Source of the DNA: Pandoraea vervacti | Lineage (GTDB): Bacteria > Pseudomonadota > Gammaproteobacteria > Burkholderiales > Burkholderiaceae | Assembly: GCF_000934605.2 (NCBI RefSeq) | Contig: NZ_CP010897.2 | Location: 2,728,001 to 2,792,000 of the forward strand | Direction: 5' to 3' | DNA: 64,000 nt | In this document: positions 8,384-20,800 of the stretch, one piece after another | Layout: every line of letters begins with the position of its first letter | Numbering within the stretch: position 1 is the stretch's first letter | Program-made: the position numbers and the translations under genes | Notes under the pieces: generated by a model | Databases searched by the model: none | What the model was told of the DNA's origin: nothing | Seen by the model: only the letters and a program-made list of their open reading frames with translations

Positions 8384-9901
8384 ATGTCAATGCCGATCCG
8401 TTATACGGCGCTTATTGTGGCGTTGGGAGTTGCAGGTCTTTCCGCGTGTTCTTCGGTGCAAACGCCGGGAACCTACAAGATGACGACTCCCATTCCACCG
8501 GAAATCACCACACCTTCGGTGGTCGAGACGCGAATCGGAAGGCTCAACTATTTCGACGGCGTGCCGACGCGGGAAACGGCGCAAAAGGTCTATGACAATC
8601 TTGACTTTCAGCGCGGTGTCGAAGCGTTTCTGTCCGGCATCCCCGGCGCGTCACTCGTTGCGATCAGAACCGGGCTGCGGGAAGTGGGGGCTGTCGGCAA
8701 TACAGTCGGCGTTTTCGAGACGTTGATGGATTCGAAGTCACTGTATCTGACCGCAAACACAGAGACGGTTTACTTCTGGAACTGGATGGACCTGAAAGAC
8801 GGCCCAGTGGTCGTTGAAACGCCACCGAACATCCTTGGCGTGGTAGACGATTTCTGGTTTCGCTACGTGACGGATATGGGCAATGCGGGACCCGATAAGG
8901 GGCACGGTGGGAAATACTTGTTCGTCCCCCCGGGTTACGCGGGCGCACTTCCAAAATCCGGGTATTTCGTCGTGAGCCCCCCTACCTTTGGCAATCTGCT
9001 ATTCGGTCGCGCCTTCATGAAAGATGGCGATCCGAAGCCAGGGGTCGATGCTCTCAAGCGCGGTCTGAAGGTGTATCGACTCTCTGAGGCGTCAAGTCCG
9101 CCCCCAACGAAGTTCGTGAACCTGTCGGGGCGAGTCATGAACACGGTGCACGCAAATAACTTCAAGTTCTTCGAGGAGGTAAATCAGATCATTCAGGAAG
9201 AACCGGCAGGCGTCTACGGTCCCGATATGACCGGCATATTCGCTTCCATTGGTTTGCAGAAAGGAAAACCTTTTGCACCTGACGATCGCATGCGAGGCAT
9301 CCTTACTGATGCTGTCGCAGTGGGAAATGCGACGGCTCGCGCTATCGATTTCGCAAGTCGAGACAAAGCGACTTTGATTTATCCCGATCGCCACTGGAAC
9401 ACGCCATTCGTTGGCGGAAGTTACCAATGGCTGAACGAGGGTGCGCGCAACTTCGACGCCCGTACCATGTTTTTTTACGCGGCAACCATCGACACGCCCG
9501 CCATGGCCGTCGCCATGCCCGGCATCGGGTCACAATACGCGGCGGCCAATTACGATGCTAACGGTCAGGCTTTCGACGGAAGCAAAATGTACACGCTGCA
9601 TGTTGCGCCGGACGTCCCGGTAAAGGATTTCTGGTCCGTCGTACTGTATGACACGCAGACGCGGTCCATGCTGCAGACCGATCAACAATTCCCAAGCCTG
9701 TCCAGCGAGAAAAATCTGCAGAAGAACGCAGACGGTTCGGTGGATTTGTATTTTGGGCCACAAGCCCCCGTCGGAAAAGAGTCCAACTGGATCCAGACAA
9801 TTCCAGGGAAGAGCTGGATGACGATTTTCCGGCTCTATGGTCCATTGCAGGCATGGTTTGATAAGCGCTGGAAGCTTAACGACATTGCAGAAATTCGTTA
9901 A
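8384..9901 (+). CDS. DUF1254/DUF1214 domain lipoprotein, copy 2
   Basis: 505 residues from the ATG at 8384, preceded by AAAGGAG. Frame-compatible starts further upstream would run into the previous gene. The signal peptide ends in LSAC (cysteine 20), again a lipobox. The same two-domain plan as its neighbour is seen: VYDNLDFQRGVEAFLSGIP, DDFWFRYVTDMGNAGPDKGH, YTLHVAPDVPVKDFWSVVLYD, FGPQAPVGKESNWIQT and LYGPLQAWFDKRWKL. Conserved blocks match copy 1 closely, but the regions between them have diverged, so the duplication is not recent. Function unknown beyond the family assignment. Confidence 0.88.
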   Translation: MSMPIRYTALIVALGVAGLSACSSVQTPGTYKMTTPIPPEITTPSVVETRIGRLNYFDGVPTRETAQKVYDNLDFQRGVEAFLSGIPGASLVAIRTGLREVGAVGNTVGVFETLMDSKSLYLTANTETVYFWNWMDLKDGPVVVETPPNILGVVDDFWFRYVTDMGNAGPDKGHGGKYLFVPPGYAGALPKSGYFVVSPPTFGNLLFGRAFMKDGDPKPGVDALKRGLKVYRLSEASSPPPTKFVNLSGRVMNTVHANNFKFFEEVNQIIQEEPAGVYGPDMTGIFASIGLQKGKPFAPDDRMRGILTDAVAVGNATARAIDFASRDKATLIYPDRHWNTPFVGGSYQWLNEGARNFDARTMFFYAATIDTPAMAVAMPGIGSQYAAANYDANGQAFDGSKMYTLHVAPDVPVKDFWSVVLYDTQTRSMLQTDQQFPSLSSEKNLQKNADGSVDLYFGPQAPVGKESNWIQTIPGKSWMTIFRLYGPLQAWFDKRWKLNDIAEIR

Positions 9902-10093
9902 GTCGGAGCGCGGGCCCTCGGAAAGTGAGTTCGACGGTCCGCGCTTGCTGTCAAAGGGTACTGCCCCATGCACTCTGAATCTACGCGCGCAAAGCCAGTA
10001 ACCGAGTCAGACGGTTGCACTAACGCATTTCGAACAACTCCTGATGGAACGCGTCGTCTGACAGGCGAGTTGGCGCACCCCGTCCCTGACGCT

Positions 10094-10405
10094 TCAACGG
10101 CACGACGACGAGAGAAACACCGGACCGGCGCCTGCCGCCGCGTTCTTGGCGTGAGCAACGGAAGTTGCGGCGGCAAGCGCAACGCCGTGCTTGGCCGCCG
10201 TGATTTCCGCAAGCATCGAGATGGCGATTTCGGTCGGTCGTCGTCCGGTATGTCGCGCGTGAGCGTCACGCCATCGACGCCCCAATGATCGGCATATTCT
10301 TCACGCGGATCGCACACGCTCACGTGGTAGTCGAGACCGGTGGCGAACTGGCAAAAGAAGCGCGAGCGCTGCCCTGCCCCGATCACGAGCAGCCGGTAGC
10401 GAAGA
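10094..10405 (-). pseudogene. Remnant of an XdhC-like protein gene (internally deleted)
   Basis: On the minus strand one frame reads LLVIGAGQRSRFFCQFATGL then DYHVSVCDPREEYADHW and TLTRDIPDD. That is the beginning of the XdhC C-terminal Rossmann domain (xanthine dehydrogenase maturation family). Near 10220-10235 the similarity jumps to another frame reading GRRPTEIAISMLAEITAAKH, the last conserved block of the same family, with roughly 90 intervening residues missing. The N-terminal XdhC domain is absent. An internal deletion with frame change is the simplest reading. The rest of the 650-base gap 9902-10551 shows no other gene; only the hairpins at its right end were noted. Confidence 0.75.
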
Positions 10406-10523
10406 TGATGGCACATTCCACGATCTGAGCGAATTGAGCGCCCGCGCTTCCACACCGTTAAGCGGTCACCGCAAAGATCATCGATTTGGAGGATTGCGAA
10501 AAGTACCCCGCCACAGTATAAGG

Positions 10524-10551
10524 ATGCAAAAGCATATATCGGGGAATATGC
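10524..10551 (+). promoter_or_regulatory. Competing hairpins around the ribosome-binding site of the cassette's first gene
   Basis: GCATAT (10532-10537) pairs with ATATGC (10546-10551), which abuts the ATG at 10552. The loop contains the GGGGA ribosome-binding site. An alternative stem ATGC-AAAA-GCAT (10524-10535) uses the same left arm, so the two cannot form together. Translation control is inferred from geometry only. Confidence 0.4.
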
Positions 10552-11844
10552 ATGAAGGCCAAAACGACGCACTTCCGTTGTTTGATGACCAGACTCGCGC
10601 TTTTATTGGTGCTCACCGCCACGGGGTGCACCACCCCGCATCCATTCAAGATTCTTGCTTCCGATGAAGGCGCAACAGCGTCGCGCATCGAGGTACTTCC
10701 CCCGACGACCTTCGCGCAGAGGGATGGACGGCTCTCTACGATCTACATCCCGGCAAACCAAGCGGCGACCTGCATGCCCGAGGCGAGCTTCGGGCAGATT
10801 CAGGCACAGCCGGTGTCGATGCTGCGGGATGGCAAGAGTGTCTTCGGAATCCGATTCACTGCGCCGGCCTCGACATTTCGAGACCGCGACCGACTGGAGG
10901 CGGCACTCGCGGACTGGTGGGATCGCGACATCGATTTTCGCGCCTGCTACGCGATGCCTGCGGCGGAGCGCGCGAGCCTGATCAGGACGGTGCTGCAACA
11001 ACGACCGCTGACACCGACGGCGCAGCTCGACGAGGTCTTCTATATTCCTTCGCGCGACACCACGAATCTGCGCACCGTGCTCTTGCGGCCTGGCATGCAG
11101 GTTTGTGCAAACGATGCCGTCGCCGGCGACAACACAACCGGCGATTGGAAAACAAAGGGAGCGGTGTGCACCTGGGTCGCCGACGATTCGCATGGCGGCG
11201 TCACGCTCGACGCGACCGCGTCCCACTTCGGCCCCCTGCACAATACCGCGTTCGAGTACGGCAACATCTACCGCATCAGCGCCTGGGCCGAGTTCTCTGT
11301 GCCAGCGCGGGATTCGCTTGTCCTGCTGGCGGTCTATCCGCGAGACTTGCCGATGTATGCACAGAGTGAAGAACCCGACCCCACGACGATTCCGCTCCTC
11401 GTTGGCCTGAAAATCCCCCCTGCCCCGGAGATCTGGTCGGCGTTTCGTCCCCCGCCGGAGCCACCGCCCGACACGCCTGAAGTTCGCCTGTCGACGCTGT
11501 GCAGCCGCCACGACGTTGTCTGCTATCGATTCGGCGAGCGCGGCGTATTCTCCACGTCCTTCACCGTCTTTCTCAATGGCGCGCCGAATGTCGTTGCCGT
11601 TGGAACGACACTGGCTGACGCCCTCGCCATGCTAGCGCCGGACCTGACGACGCGTCCTTTCGCCTCGGCATCGAGCATCGTTCAGTCCGAAGACCCGGCC
11701 GCACGCGAGCGTCTGTCGCGTGCGCTCGGTCGCTTGAAAATGTCGCGGGTCTTCGACGCAGGGCTTACCCCTGTCGATGTATCGAATGCCGGAATTAACG
11801 CGTTAGCCATCCCCCTTCTCCCGGGAGATCGTCTGCAATGGTGA
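10552..11844 (+). CDS. Lipoprotein of unknown function, first gene of giant-protein cassette
   Basis: 430 residues; a basic/hydrophobic leader (MTRLALLLVLTATGC from residue 12) ends in a lipobox (TATGC, cysteine 26), so anchoring in the envelope is likely. The mature part is mostly beta-strand-like with several cysteines and a Pro-rich segment (APEIWSAFRPPPEPPPD, about residues 290-306). I recognise no enzymatic motif. The stop codon overlaps the start of the next gene by seven bases, implying translational coupling with the 3184-residue protein. It is a plausible envelope partner or anchor for that protein, which has no export signal. Assignment as a lipoprotein is good; role unknown. Confidence 0.8.
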   Translation: MKAKTTHFRCLMTRLALLLVLTATGCTTPHPFKILASDEGATASRIEVLPPTTFAQRDGRLSTIYIPANQAATCMPEASFGQIQAQPVSMLRDGKSVFGIRFTAPASTFRDRDRLEAALADWWDRDIDFRACYAMPAAERASLIRTVLQQRPLTPTAQLDEVFYIPSRDTTNLRTVLLRPGMQVCANDAVAGDNTTGDWKTKGAVCTWVADDSHGGVTLDATASHFGPLHNTAFEYGNIYRISAWAEFSVPARDSLVLLAVYPRDLPMYAQSEEPDPTTIPLLVGLKIPPAPEIWSAFRPPPEPPPDTPEVRLSTLCSRHDVVCYRFGERGVFSTSFTVFLNGAPNVVAVGTTLADALAMLAPDLTTRPFASASSIVQSEDPAARERLSRALGRLKMSRVFDAGLTPVDVSNAGINALAIPLLPGDRLQW

Positions 11845-14800
11845 CTTACCTCCGGGCGGGACAAAGCCGCCTCTATCTCCCCGTCGACTTTGCCTCCAAC
11901 CTTGCCGGCGCAAGAATTGCATTCCTCGCGCGCTCTGGAAGTGCGCTTCCCAATTCGATAGATCCGGTTGCCCATCTGAGTCAGGGCACGCTCTGCCTGT
12001 TTCCCATGCTTCCTGTCGGTATCGCGGCGGATTTCCCAATGCGAGCGGCCAGCGCGATCGATGCCCTCGGCGCAGATGACCCGGACACGATTGCACTGGC
12101 CATGTTTTCCGCTCGCGGAGAACTACGACGCAACGAGGTCATCCGTACGTCGTCGGCGGGGCGCATTACCCAAGCGGTCGAATTGAAACTCGGCGTCGAC
12201 CGGGGTGAACTGGCGGGCAACGGACGTTGGACGTCCTATATCACGGGCGGCGCCACCTTCCTGGGCGATGGCGACGCGGTTGTCATCAGTTTTGCAACGC
12301 CCAGCGCGCGACTGGGATTGACGCTGGGTGGCAGTGACGGTGTGGTGCCGTTGGCGAACGACGATCGAAACTATCGCCTCGATCTCAGCGGCGCGCAGCG
12401 AGGCGTGTTTCGTTTCCATCTCGACGTCGACCCGGCAGCGTGCAACAAGCTCGGCATCGGCATGCGCTATTTCGAGCCCACCAACCTGCCGCCGCCCAAG
12501 GCCAATATCGTCGCGCACACTTACCCGCTCTATGCGCTGGATGGTGTGCAGCGATTCGAGTTCGCGCTGGATCTGGCCGCGCCCTACGAGGAGGAAGTGG
12601 GCGGTGCAGGCGTTGTCCTGCCGCGCAGCATGGTCTATCCGCCTGCTGCGCCTCTGAAAACCCACCTGCATGCAATTCATGGTCAGCCCGTGAGCATCGC
12701 GCGCGCAGCAAATGCGCCGCACGTGGGATTTCGACTCGTTAAGTCACCGAAGGTGTTGTCGCTATCGACCGGGGTGTTGGCCGAACTTGATCATGCACTG
12801 ACCCCGCACGGTCCGTTTCGCGTGACAGTCGGTACCGCCGCTGCATTCCGGCTCGGATTGGGCCTGTCGAACATGGAGTCGCTGCACATCGACTCGGCGA
12901 ACGGCGATTTACTCCAATTTGAACTCGGGCCTGCGCTGATTACCGGGGCGAATGCCGTGGCGGCTGCTGCGGGCGAGGAGTTGCAGGCGGTCAACGGTCA
13001 GTGCCGCACCGCGTGGGTTCGTTACCAGGCCGGGCGCGCCGGCACCCGGGCGCTCTCGCTGGATCCGGAGGGGATGCCTGGCTACGTTGGCCCTGTCACC
13101 GGGGCGATGCAGTTCAAGGCCACGCGGCTGTCCCCACCCGACATCGCTTTTCCGATGGTCGGCCTTTTGGGTTTGACGACACCGGCGGCTTCCTCGCCTG
13201 CCGCCAGATTGCAGGTGGAGCGTAACGTTCTCGCGCGAGTGCGCCGGGAAAAGCTGGGCGGCGCGAGCTCGCTTCCCGCAATGACCTGGATGGCAGGCGA
13301 CCCGCAGGAAGCCCGAACGCCCCAGGGCTATCTCGCCGAGCGGCCCTCGGATGGTGCTCCGTGGTCGAGAATCATCTTTGGCCAGACAGCTCGACAGGAC
13401 AGCGGGACACCTGCCACTCACGCGGCAGCGTTCGGCATTTCCGCGACGACCGTCGATGCGAAATTGCAGTTGGCGACGGTACTGGCCGGCAACCGTCTGT
13501 TCCTCGTGACCCGCAAGGCGCAACTGGTTGCGTTGGGATTCGATTCGACGCTGCTGAGCGAACTTGTCATGGCCGGCTGGGGCGCCACGCTCGGCGACGA
13601 CGCAATCGTCATCATCAAGTACGACGACCGCGCCATCTCCGACATTTACGCCGATCAACGGAACTGGACTGCGGCTGCGAAGTTTTGCCCGCCGCCGCTG
13701 GCTGCCCGGGCAACCGCGAAACTCGAAGCGGCGCTCGTCAGCGACAGCGATTATCTGACGCCGCTTCAGCAACGCTTGAAGAACCCAAACTGGAACGGTG
13801 TTCTCGTTCTGGACGCGACACTCTCGACAGCCGGTCTACCCGAGCAGTTGGCGGCCATCGCGCCCGGACTTCCGGGCAGTGTCAACGTCCACCATCTCGG
13901 CATCGATCTATCGGCTATCGACCCGTTCGCCGCGACTAACGGCCGCTGGCCGACGGCCATGTTCGGGCTCGTGAACTACGACGGATCCAACGGGCAATGG
14001 GCGGGAGCAGACAACGAAGACCCGGTATTTTCGATGCGGGTCTCGAAGCTCGTCCTTCGTGTGGAGAACGACACGGTGGATCGCTTCGAGTGCACGGTGC
14101 AACTGAAGATCCTGCAGATGTTTGGCGTTGCGGCAGAACGTGCAGCGAATGGCGAGCCCAAGATTCTCAATCTGGTCGGCACCTACGAAGCGCGCGTCAA
14201 CGAAGCGCGCGTCAACGAGGCGGGCGTGAGGCAGGATCGCTACAGCTTTGCGGCCAGCGCCGTCGACGGTGCGCTATTCAAGTTGACCTTTGCCGACCCC
14301 TCCATCGTCGCCAGTGTGCAGATCGATCGCGTCTCGTTGCTCACTGTGCTCGAAGGGGGTGTCAGACAAGGGCGTTATGTTCTCGATGGGAACATCGACT
14401 TGCGTCAGATCGGAGAGTTTGATTTGCTGGGCGTCGATGGCCTCGCTTTCAACGGATTTGGGATTCAGTTCAATCTCCTGCCGTTCGGCGCCATACATTT
14501 CGACTACCCGTCGTTGCGGTTCGATCTGGAGGGCTTCAACCGCGGGGCGATCAAGCGCCGGGCCGGGTCGTTGCTGAACAAATTCCCGCTCAAGCTACGG
14601 GGCTTCAGGTTTGGCGACTTCAATCTGGCGAAACTCGGCTTCTTCTCGCTCGGCGGCATCAAGTTACCGACCGACAAATACGAGCCGTCTGCCGACTTTC
14701 AGTTCGGATTCGACTTCGATCTGGATCTCGGGTCGCTGGGAGCACTCGCCAAGAAGCTCGACCGTTTCAAGTTGCAACTGGTTATCGGATGGAAACCGCA

Positions 14801-17800
14801 TTGGCCGTCCGGATCGCCGAACCTGAGGAACTTTTTCGCGATTGGTTTCAGGCTCGATCTCGGGGAAGGCGCCGGCGGAATCGACCTTGGTCTCGAAGGT
14901 GTGTTGCGTCTCACCGCGGAGAAATTCAACCTCAAGCGTGTCAGCAAGGATCCTGCGAAGCCCGATGAAAAAGACGTCTTCATTTTGTCGGCGGATGACT
15001 GCGTACTTCAGGTCCTGGGGCAACGATTGCCGAAGCAGCCTGACCAGCGATTCACGCTTTTCTTGTTCTGCGATCTAGGTCAGAGCGCAGGTGCGTTTGC
15101 GCGTCCCGGCTGGTTCGCGAGCTTCGAGGACAAGAATCCCGAATCCCCTGTCGCACTCAATCGACTGACGATGGCCCAACGCGTCAACGTCCATTTCGAC
15201 GAATTGGAAAGCGCGAACGGGGCTGTCGAGTGGCTCGGTAACCAACTGTCATTTGGCCGTAACGACACGGATCGGTTCGTCAAGTTCGCCAGCGAGAGTG
15301 GCGTACTGACCTACGCACCGTCGCGAGAGTGGTTCATTGCGGGCGAAGGCACGTTCTTTGATATCGCGCAACTGGCGCTGGTGCTTCGTGACCCGGATCT
15401 CTACGGCGCCTACATCGGGCTTTTGAACACTGACCCGAAGGCCCTGCCGTTGATGTCGCTCGATTTGCTTTACGAGAAGATGGCGGACGGCGTCGGACGA
15501 TACGTGGGGGAGGTACTGCCGCCGGATTTTCTTCGCAGGTTCGACGCTGGCGCGGTCTCGGTTTCGCTCGGTGTCATTCATGCCGAGCTGTATACCAACG
15601 GCGGGTTCCTGGTGGATCTGGGCATGCCAAAGGACATGGACTATCGCCGTTCGTTCGTGGTGCAAGGCGGCCCCTTCATCGGCAAGGGCGGCGTCTTCAT
15701 CGGTTACGTTCCCCGGGAAGCCGTCCCCGCGTTGAAATTTGACGACGTCGGCCATGTTTTCAGGGCCGGTATCGCACTCAGAATCGGGTTGGGTCGGGAG
15801 TTCGAACGCGGCCCGATCCGGGCCGGCCTGAGTGTCTCGGTCTTCGGTCGTGTCGAAGGCGCCATTGCACGGTTCAAAAGTCAATCGGGTTACGCCATCG
15901 CGCTGTATGGAGAGGTCGGTATCATCGCCGAGATCGAAGGCGTGGTCGATCTTAGGCTGATCCGTGCGCGGTTGCTGATCCGCCTTTGGGTGGCCTCGGG
16001 CATCGCACTCGTTACCGGGGAACCGGTGCGGCTGTTCTGTGAAGCTGGTGTGCAAGTGAGCGTCGAAGTCGTCATCGGCAAGATTCGTGTATTCGGACGC
16101 ACCATCAAGATTTCGGTACGACTGAGCTACCGGACGCGACTGCGTTTCGAATGGGAGCTCCCCGCAAGAGTGCCGGCCCAGGGGCTACTGAAAGCCCATG
16201 CGCCGCGGCTCGCAGATCCTCCCACGTGGGCGCCGCCGAGTATCGGCAAGCTCGATGTGACACCGACACCGTTCCGCTTGCGCCTTGCATTCGATGCGAT
16301 TCGCGCGCAAATCGATGGCGCACCCGTAGGGCGTGCCGTCCCTTCGTTCCTTTGGATAGCCGACGACGGGCTGAATGCTGGCCAGCAGCCCTTTGAAGTC
16401 ATCGGCCGTGCGCTCGTCGGCTGGGCTGCCATGCAACTTGCGCCTGACGCAGCCAGCGCTAACCAGATCGTCTTCTGCAACTCCGAGCTGGATGCGTCGG
16501 CGCTTGGGTTCGTAAAACTCCGGGCGCAGTTGCAAAGTCTTGGCGACATCGACCCGGATTTGCTTCAGACATTGTTCGCGAGCGTGTTTTCGGGATCTCG
16601 TCTGGATATGGTCAGCGACGGCGCGAGCGTCGAGGCGTACGCGTTTCCGGCGCCGCCGGGGCTGGTGCTCGACGTTGGCGGCACGTCTGTCGACCTGGAC
16701 ACCCTCGGAGCGCTCAATGACAGTGAGGTATCGAACCTGGTCGACCATCTCGACAATCAATTCGCCGAGATCGAGCGCCGCCCTGCTCGCTTGTTGGCGG
16801 CGTCCGGCAAGCCGTTGTCGCTCACCACGCGGCTGTTTCGAGAATGGTGTCAGTTGCTTGCGCTCACGGTTGTCGAGGCCATGGAGTCGGCGTTCGACCC
16901 TCACACGAGCAAGGCCACCCACCTCTCGCTCGGAGAGCTCTGGAACAGCATCGAGCGTCATTGGCCGGATATCGCGGGACGCACGGGACGTCTCTTCTAC
17001 AGCGGTGTGCGCGCGCTGGGGGCGTCAGGATATGCACCGCTTCTGGAGCAGGCCGGCTGGTTCCTCGATGTTGCGCCGAAGGGCATGTCCGATGTACGCA
17101 TCGTCGGCACGGGCGCATCGACCTGGCTCATTCCGGACCAGGCGCGCTTGCCGCTCGACGGCGAGCGCATCGCGCTCTTTGGCACGCTGCTGCCGAGGAT
17201 AGACGCACAGACGGATCTGCATGTGCCGTCGATCCGCTGGCTACCCCGTGCCTTTGTGCAAGGCCCCCACGTGCGTGTTGCCGATCGCGAGGACAGCCCA
17301 ACGCGGAGTTTGCTTGTCGAGTTAAGTGCGGATTTGCGCGCGCAACTCGATCATCCGGCATCCCCGGAATTCCCTGCCGAACTTCTCTTCTTTGCGCGAC
17401 AATCGGCAACTGTCGACCAGTCCGAAATTGTCGAGCAGCCGCTGGCAACGCCACTGCGTACGCTCGTTTTCGACATGGCGATCGAGCGCGTGCCGGTGCA
17501 AAACGGCCCCGCCAGCGCAATGCAAGACCGCTCAGTCGACGCGGTAAAGTACCTGCCCGATTGCTTCCAGGTCGCTGGGACCAGCGAGCTCGAGCGACGA
17601 GGATTGGATGCACTGTTATCGGGGGATGCCACCGCCCTCACTCAACGTCTGAATGGTTCGACCTTACGGATCGGTTGGAAAGCCACCGACGCCAGTGGCA
17701 ACACGACGTTTGTTCGCCCCGATCTGATTGCGGAGGACGTATCGCTTGCGCGAGCCACCGTCTCTGTCGAGCGTCGCCCTTTTCCCGATAGACAGGGACT

Positions 17801-20800
17801 TGCCCTCGCAGCCCCATCGGACGACGAGTCGTTTTACGCAACACTCGCCAATACTGATCGTCTGCGATTTCTATCAATTCTGCAGCGCGCTGCGTCGGTA
17901 AACAGTGGCGGAACGTACTTGATCTTGCCCGCGTCGGTCGCCCTGGCGCTAAGCAAGCGATTTGAAGCGCTCACGCAGATTCAGCTCACGTTTTTCTTGC
18001 AGTACGCCCCGGGGGCATCGTTACCTCATGCGGCGATCAATGCCGTGAGCATTGAAAACGCCGCCGATATCGCGACCGTCGCGGCGCCGGCGGCAAAGCC
18101 GCGCGTCGTCGTTGCGAAGCTCGCAGACGCGGCCGCCGCAACGCAGCTTGCCCCCCGATTGCCCGGTCTGGTGGAGGCCGTCGCCCTGCGACCCCCGGGC
18201 ACCGAGATGGTTCGTGTCTGGCGAAGCCCACCCGACGCGCAAGAGTCGACGGTGCTCGAACAGCGCATGTCAGCGCATCTTGGCAGCCAGTTCGACATGC
18301 TGGAGTTCCAGGTGGAAGACGATGCCGGTAGGGTTCTCATCAAGTTTGACGAGTCATTGCCCCTAGGGTCGGAGCGTGCGGTCCCGAGCGACGGCCCCGA
18401 ACAATTGAAATCCTGGCTGGCGGAAGAGGCGACCCGTGCCGGCTACGCCGCATCGAGCTTGCGTTACGACCTCTTGCTCCCGTTGGCGCGTCTGGCAGAA
18501 GCTGCGGGAAAGGGTATTGGCCCATACGCCGGCGTAGGCCGAAACTTCGTCGTCAAGCTCGGCTGGCGAGACATTTACGGGAATCGGCTGGGTGCATGGG
18601 GAAAACCCGAGATCGTTCGGTTGACGTATCACGATCCGCTCACGGCGCTCGACGCCTGGCCCGGTATTTGCGCGACATACCAACCTGGGGCCGCGGGCAC
18701 CAACTCGCTGGAGATGACGTTTGCCCCCGACAATGCTTATGCCCCCGGCCAGAGCGCGTCGCAACTCGCAACGACGGGCCTGCGGCGCGTTGCCGACCAG
18801 CTTGGCGGCCCGGGCGTGGATGTCACCGTCGCTTCCGGGTTGGGCGCTGTAGCGAACGCCAAATTGCCCGTTGCGGATTTGGCTTCTTACCTGCGAGGAG
18901 TCGCGGCCTATCTCGATGGCGCAGGCAAGTTGCCCGGGCCGTTCACATACGTCGTGCATATCCCCAAGCTTGGCGATCAGCCGTACAACCCGCTCAATGT
19001 GACATTGACCGTCACGCGCGATTCCGCACTCGTCGCCAATGACGCCGCGCCCGGTGTGCAGCAGATCGCATGTCAGATGAAGTCGACGCTAAACGATCAG
19101 TCGTTCGCCGCCGCGTTTCAAAATGCGTTCACGCCTAAGGGGAGCGCGGCACTTGTCTGGGCCGCCGTGGGGACTACCGACGATGGTCGGACTGGCTGGT
19201 GGTCGGTCGATGCACGCGTCATCCCGACGCGCAGCGCAGACAAGGCACGTTGCTTCGCCCCGCGGCCGCTCGCATTGTCTCCAATGAGCGTGGAGGTAAC
19301 TGCACCGCTATTGGACCCCAGCGGCGTTTTCGCCAAGCTCGACGAACGTAACGTCACCATCCGAGCCCATGATCGCGACAGCGACGAGATGCTTTCGCTG
19401 TTCCTCACGAAGATCGACGAGTTTCTTTCCCCGCTGAACGCTCCGATGACGGCACGCGTGCCGGCAAGTTCGGCACTCGGAAGACCATTCGACCGTGTGG
19501 CTAAGGCCAAGCTGACGCTTCTCGGCCGTTTGGCCGATGCCTCGGACTCGCTGCTCATGGGGGAGCATGTGGTAGGCCTGCGCGAGAGGGATGACGACCC
19601 GCTCGCACGTGGCGAAGCGCTCACGATGCTTCGTGAAGCGTGTGCCGCGGATCTTCAACGGTATGGATCCGTCGGGTCCGTGTTGGTGCAATCGCTCGGC
19701 TCTGCTATGCCGTCGGGCTGGTTTGCCGACGGTTCGAGCCCGAAGCTCTACGGGCAAGTCACCTTCGGCAACGCCGCAGGAACCCTCAAGGGCTTTCGTG
19801 CGCTTACGCGCGGCATCGACTTGCACAACGGGCGTATGGATCTGGCCATGGCGATCCTGCCTGATTCGCCGGACGCCAAGGTCGTACTTAGCGCCGCGGG
19901 CCCCGTTTCCTATCGGATTACGCACGTCGAACGAGTGGTCGAAGGGGGCGGCGCGCCGGGCAAGCTTGCAACCTCGCGCTGGTTGAGCATTGTTCCGGTA
20001 AAAAATGGCGCCGACGCGAACCGCCCGAGCCTGCCCGTCGTTGACATCGCGCGTGCGGGCCATACAGGCGATACAGGCGATACCGGTGACACGCTCGAAG
20101 CACCGACGCCGACTCGCAGCAATCCCAAGCCGCCTGTGCTTTGGGCGCCAACGGTGGCGTACTCAGGCGGCGCGACGTCAACAAGCTACCAGGAAGCGGT
20201 GGCGATGGCTCGCCGCTGGCGATACGGATTCGATCTCCAGGCCGAGTTTCGGCGCAACGATCAGTTTTGCGCACGGATGATTTACAACGCGCCGCTCGGT
20301 GCGCAGGCGATCGCCACGCAGACACCGGCACAACCGGTATTCCCCGGGTTGCTGGAGCGACTTGTCGGTTTCGAAGCCCGAATCGCACCCTACTGGCCCG
20401 TGATCGCCGCCGAGAGCGCTCGACGTGTCGCGCGAGCCGGCACGGCAGCCGATCAAAGCCGGTTCAACAACGCCTGCGAGCGCTTTGCCGAAGCCGTCGA
20501 ATGTGTCTTGTCGGCGTTTAGAACGACCAAGAACTTACGGGCATCGACGGACCTGCTGGAGGATCGCTTCATCATCAAGGACACGGCAACGGCGACAGGT
20601 CGAAAGACCGAGTTCAGCTACCATGATCACCTTCAAGATGACAACCCGCCCCCCACGCCGCATGCAGGCGACGGCAAACTGGATGTCCAGATATTCCAGA
20701 TGCTGTCCGATCAGCCGCAAAAGGGCGTCAAGACGACACTGGGCCCTTTGAGCGCGGCGTTTGAGTTCAATCACACGGAAAGCGGCCCTATCCGGCGCAG

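Noticed and set aside
9968..10288. Short plus-strand frame in the gap before the cassette
   Set aside because: Low-complexity Arg-rich product, antisense to the XdhC remnant, with no ribosome-binding site or similarity.
9898..10572. 224-codon minus-strand frame read as an intact gene
   Set aside because: Only a central stretch resembles XdhC; the rest is frame-shifted or unrelated, so it was treated as part of a remnant.
20041..20100. CRISPR-like short repeats
   Set aside because: The 9-bp units are contiguous, coding and without spacers, so they are a coding microrepeat.
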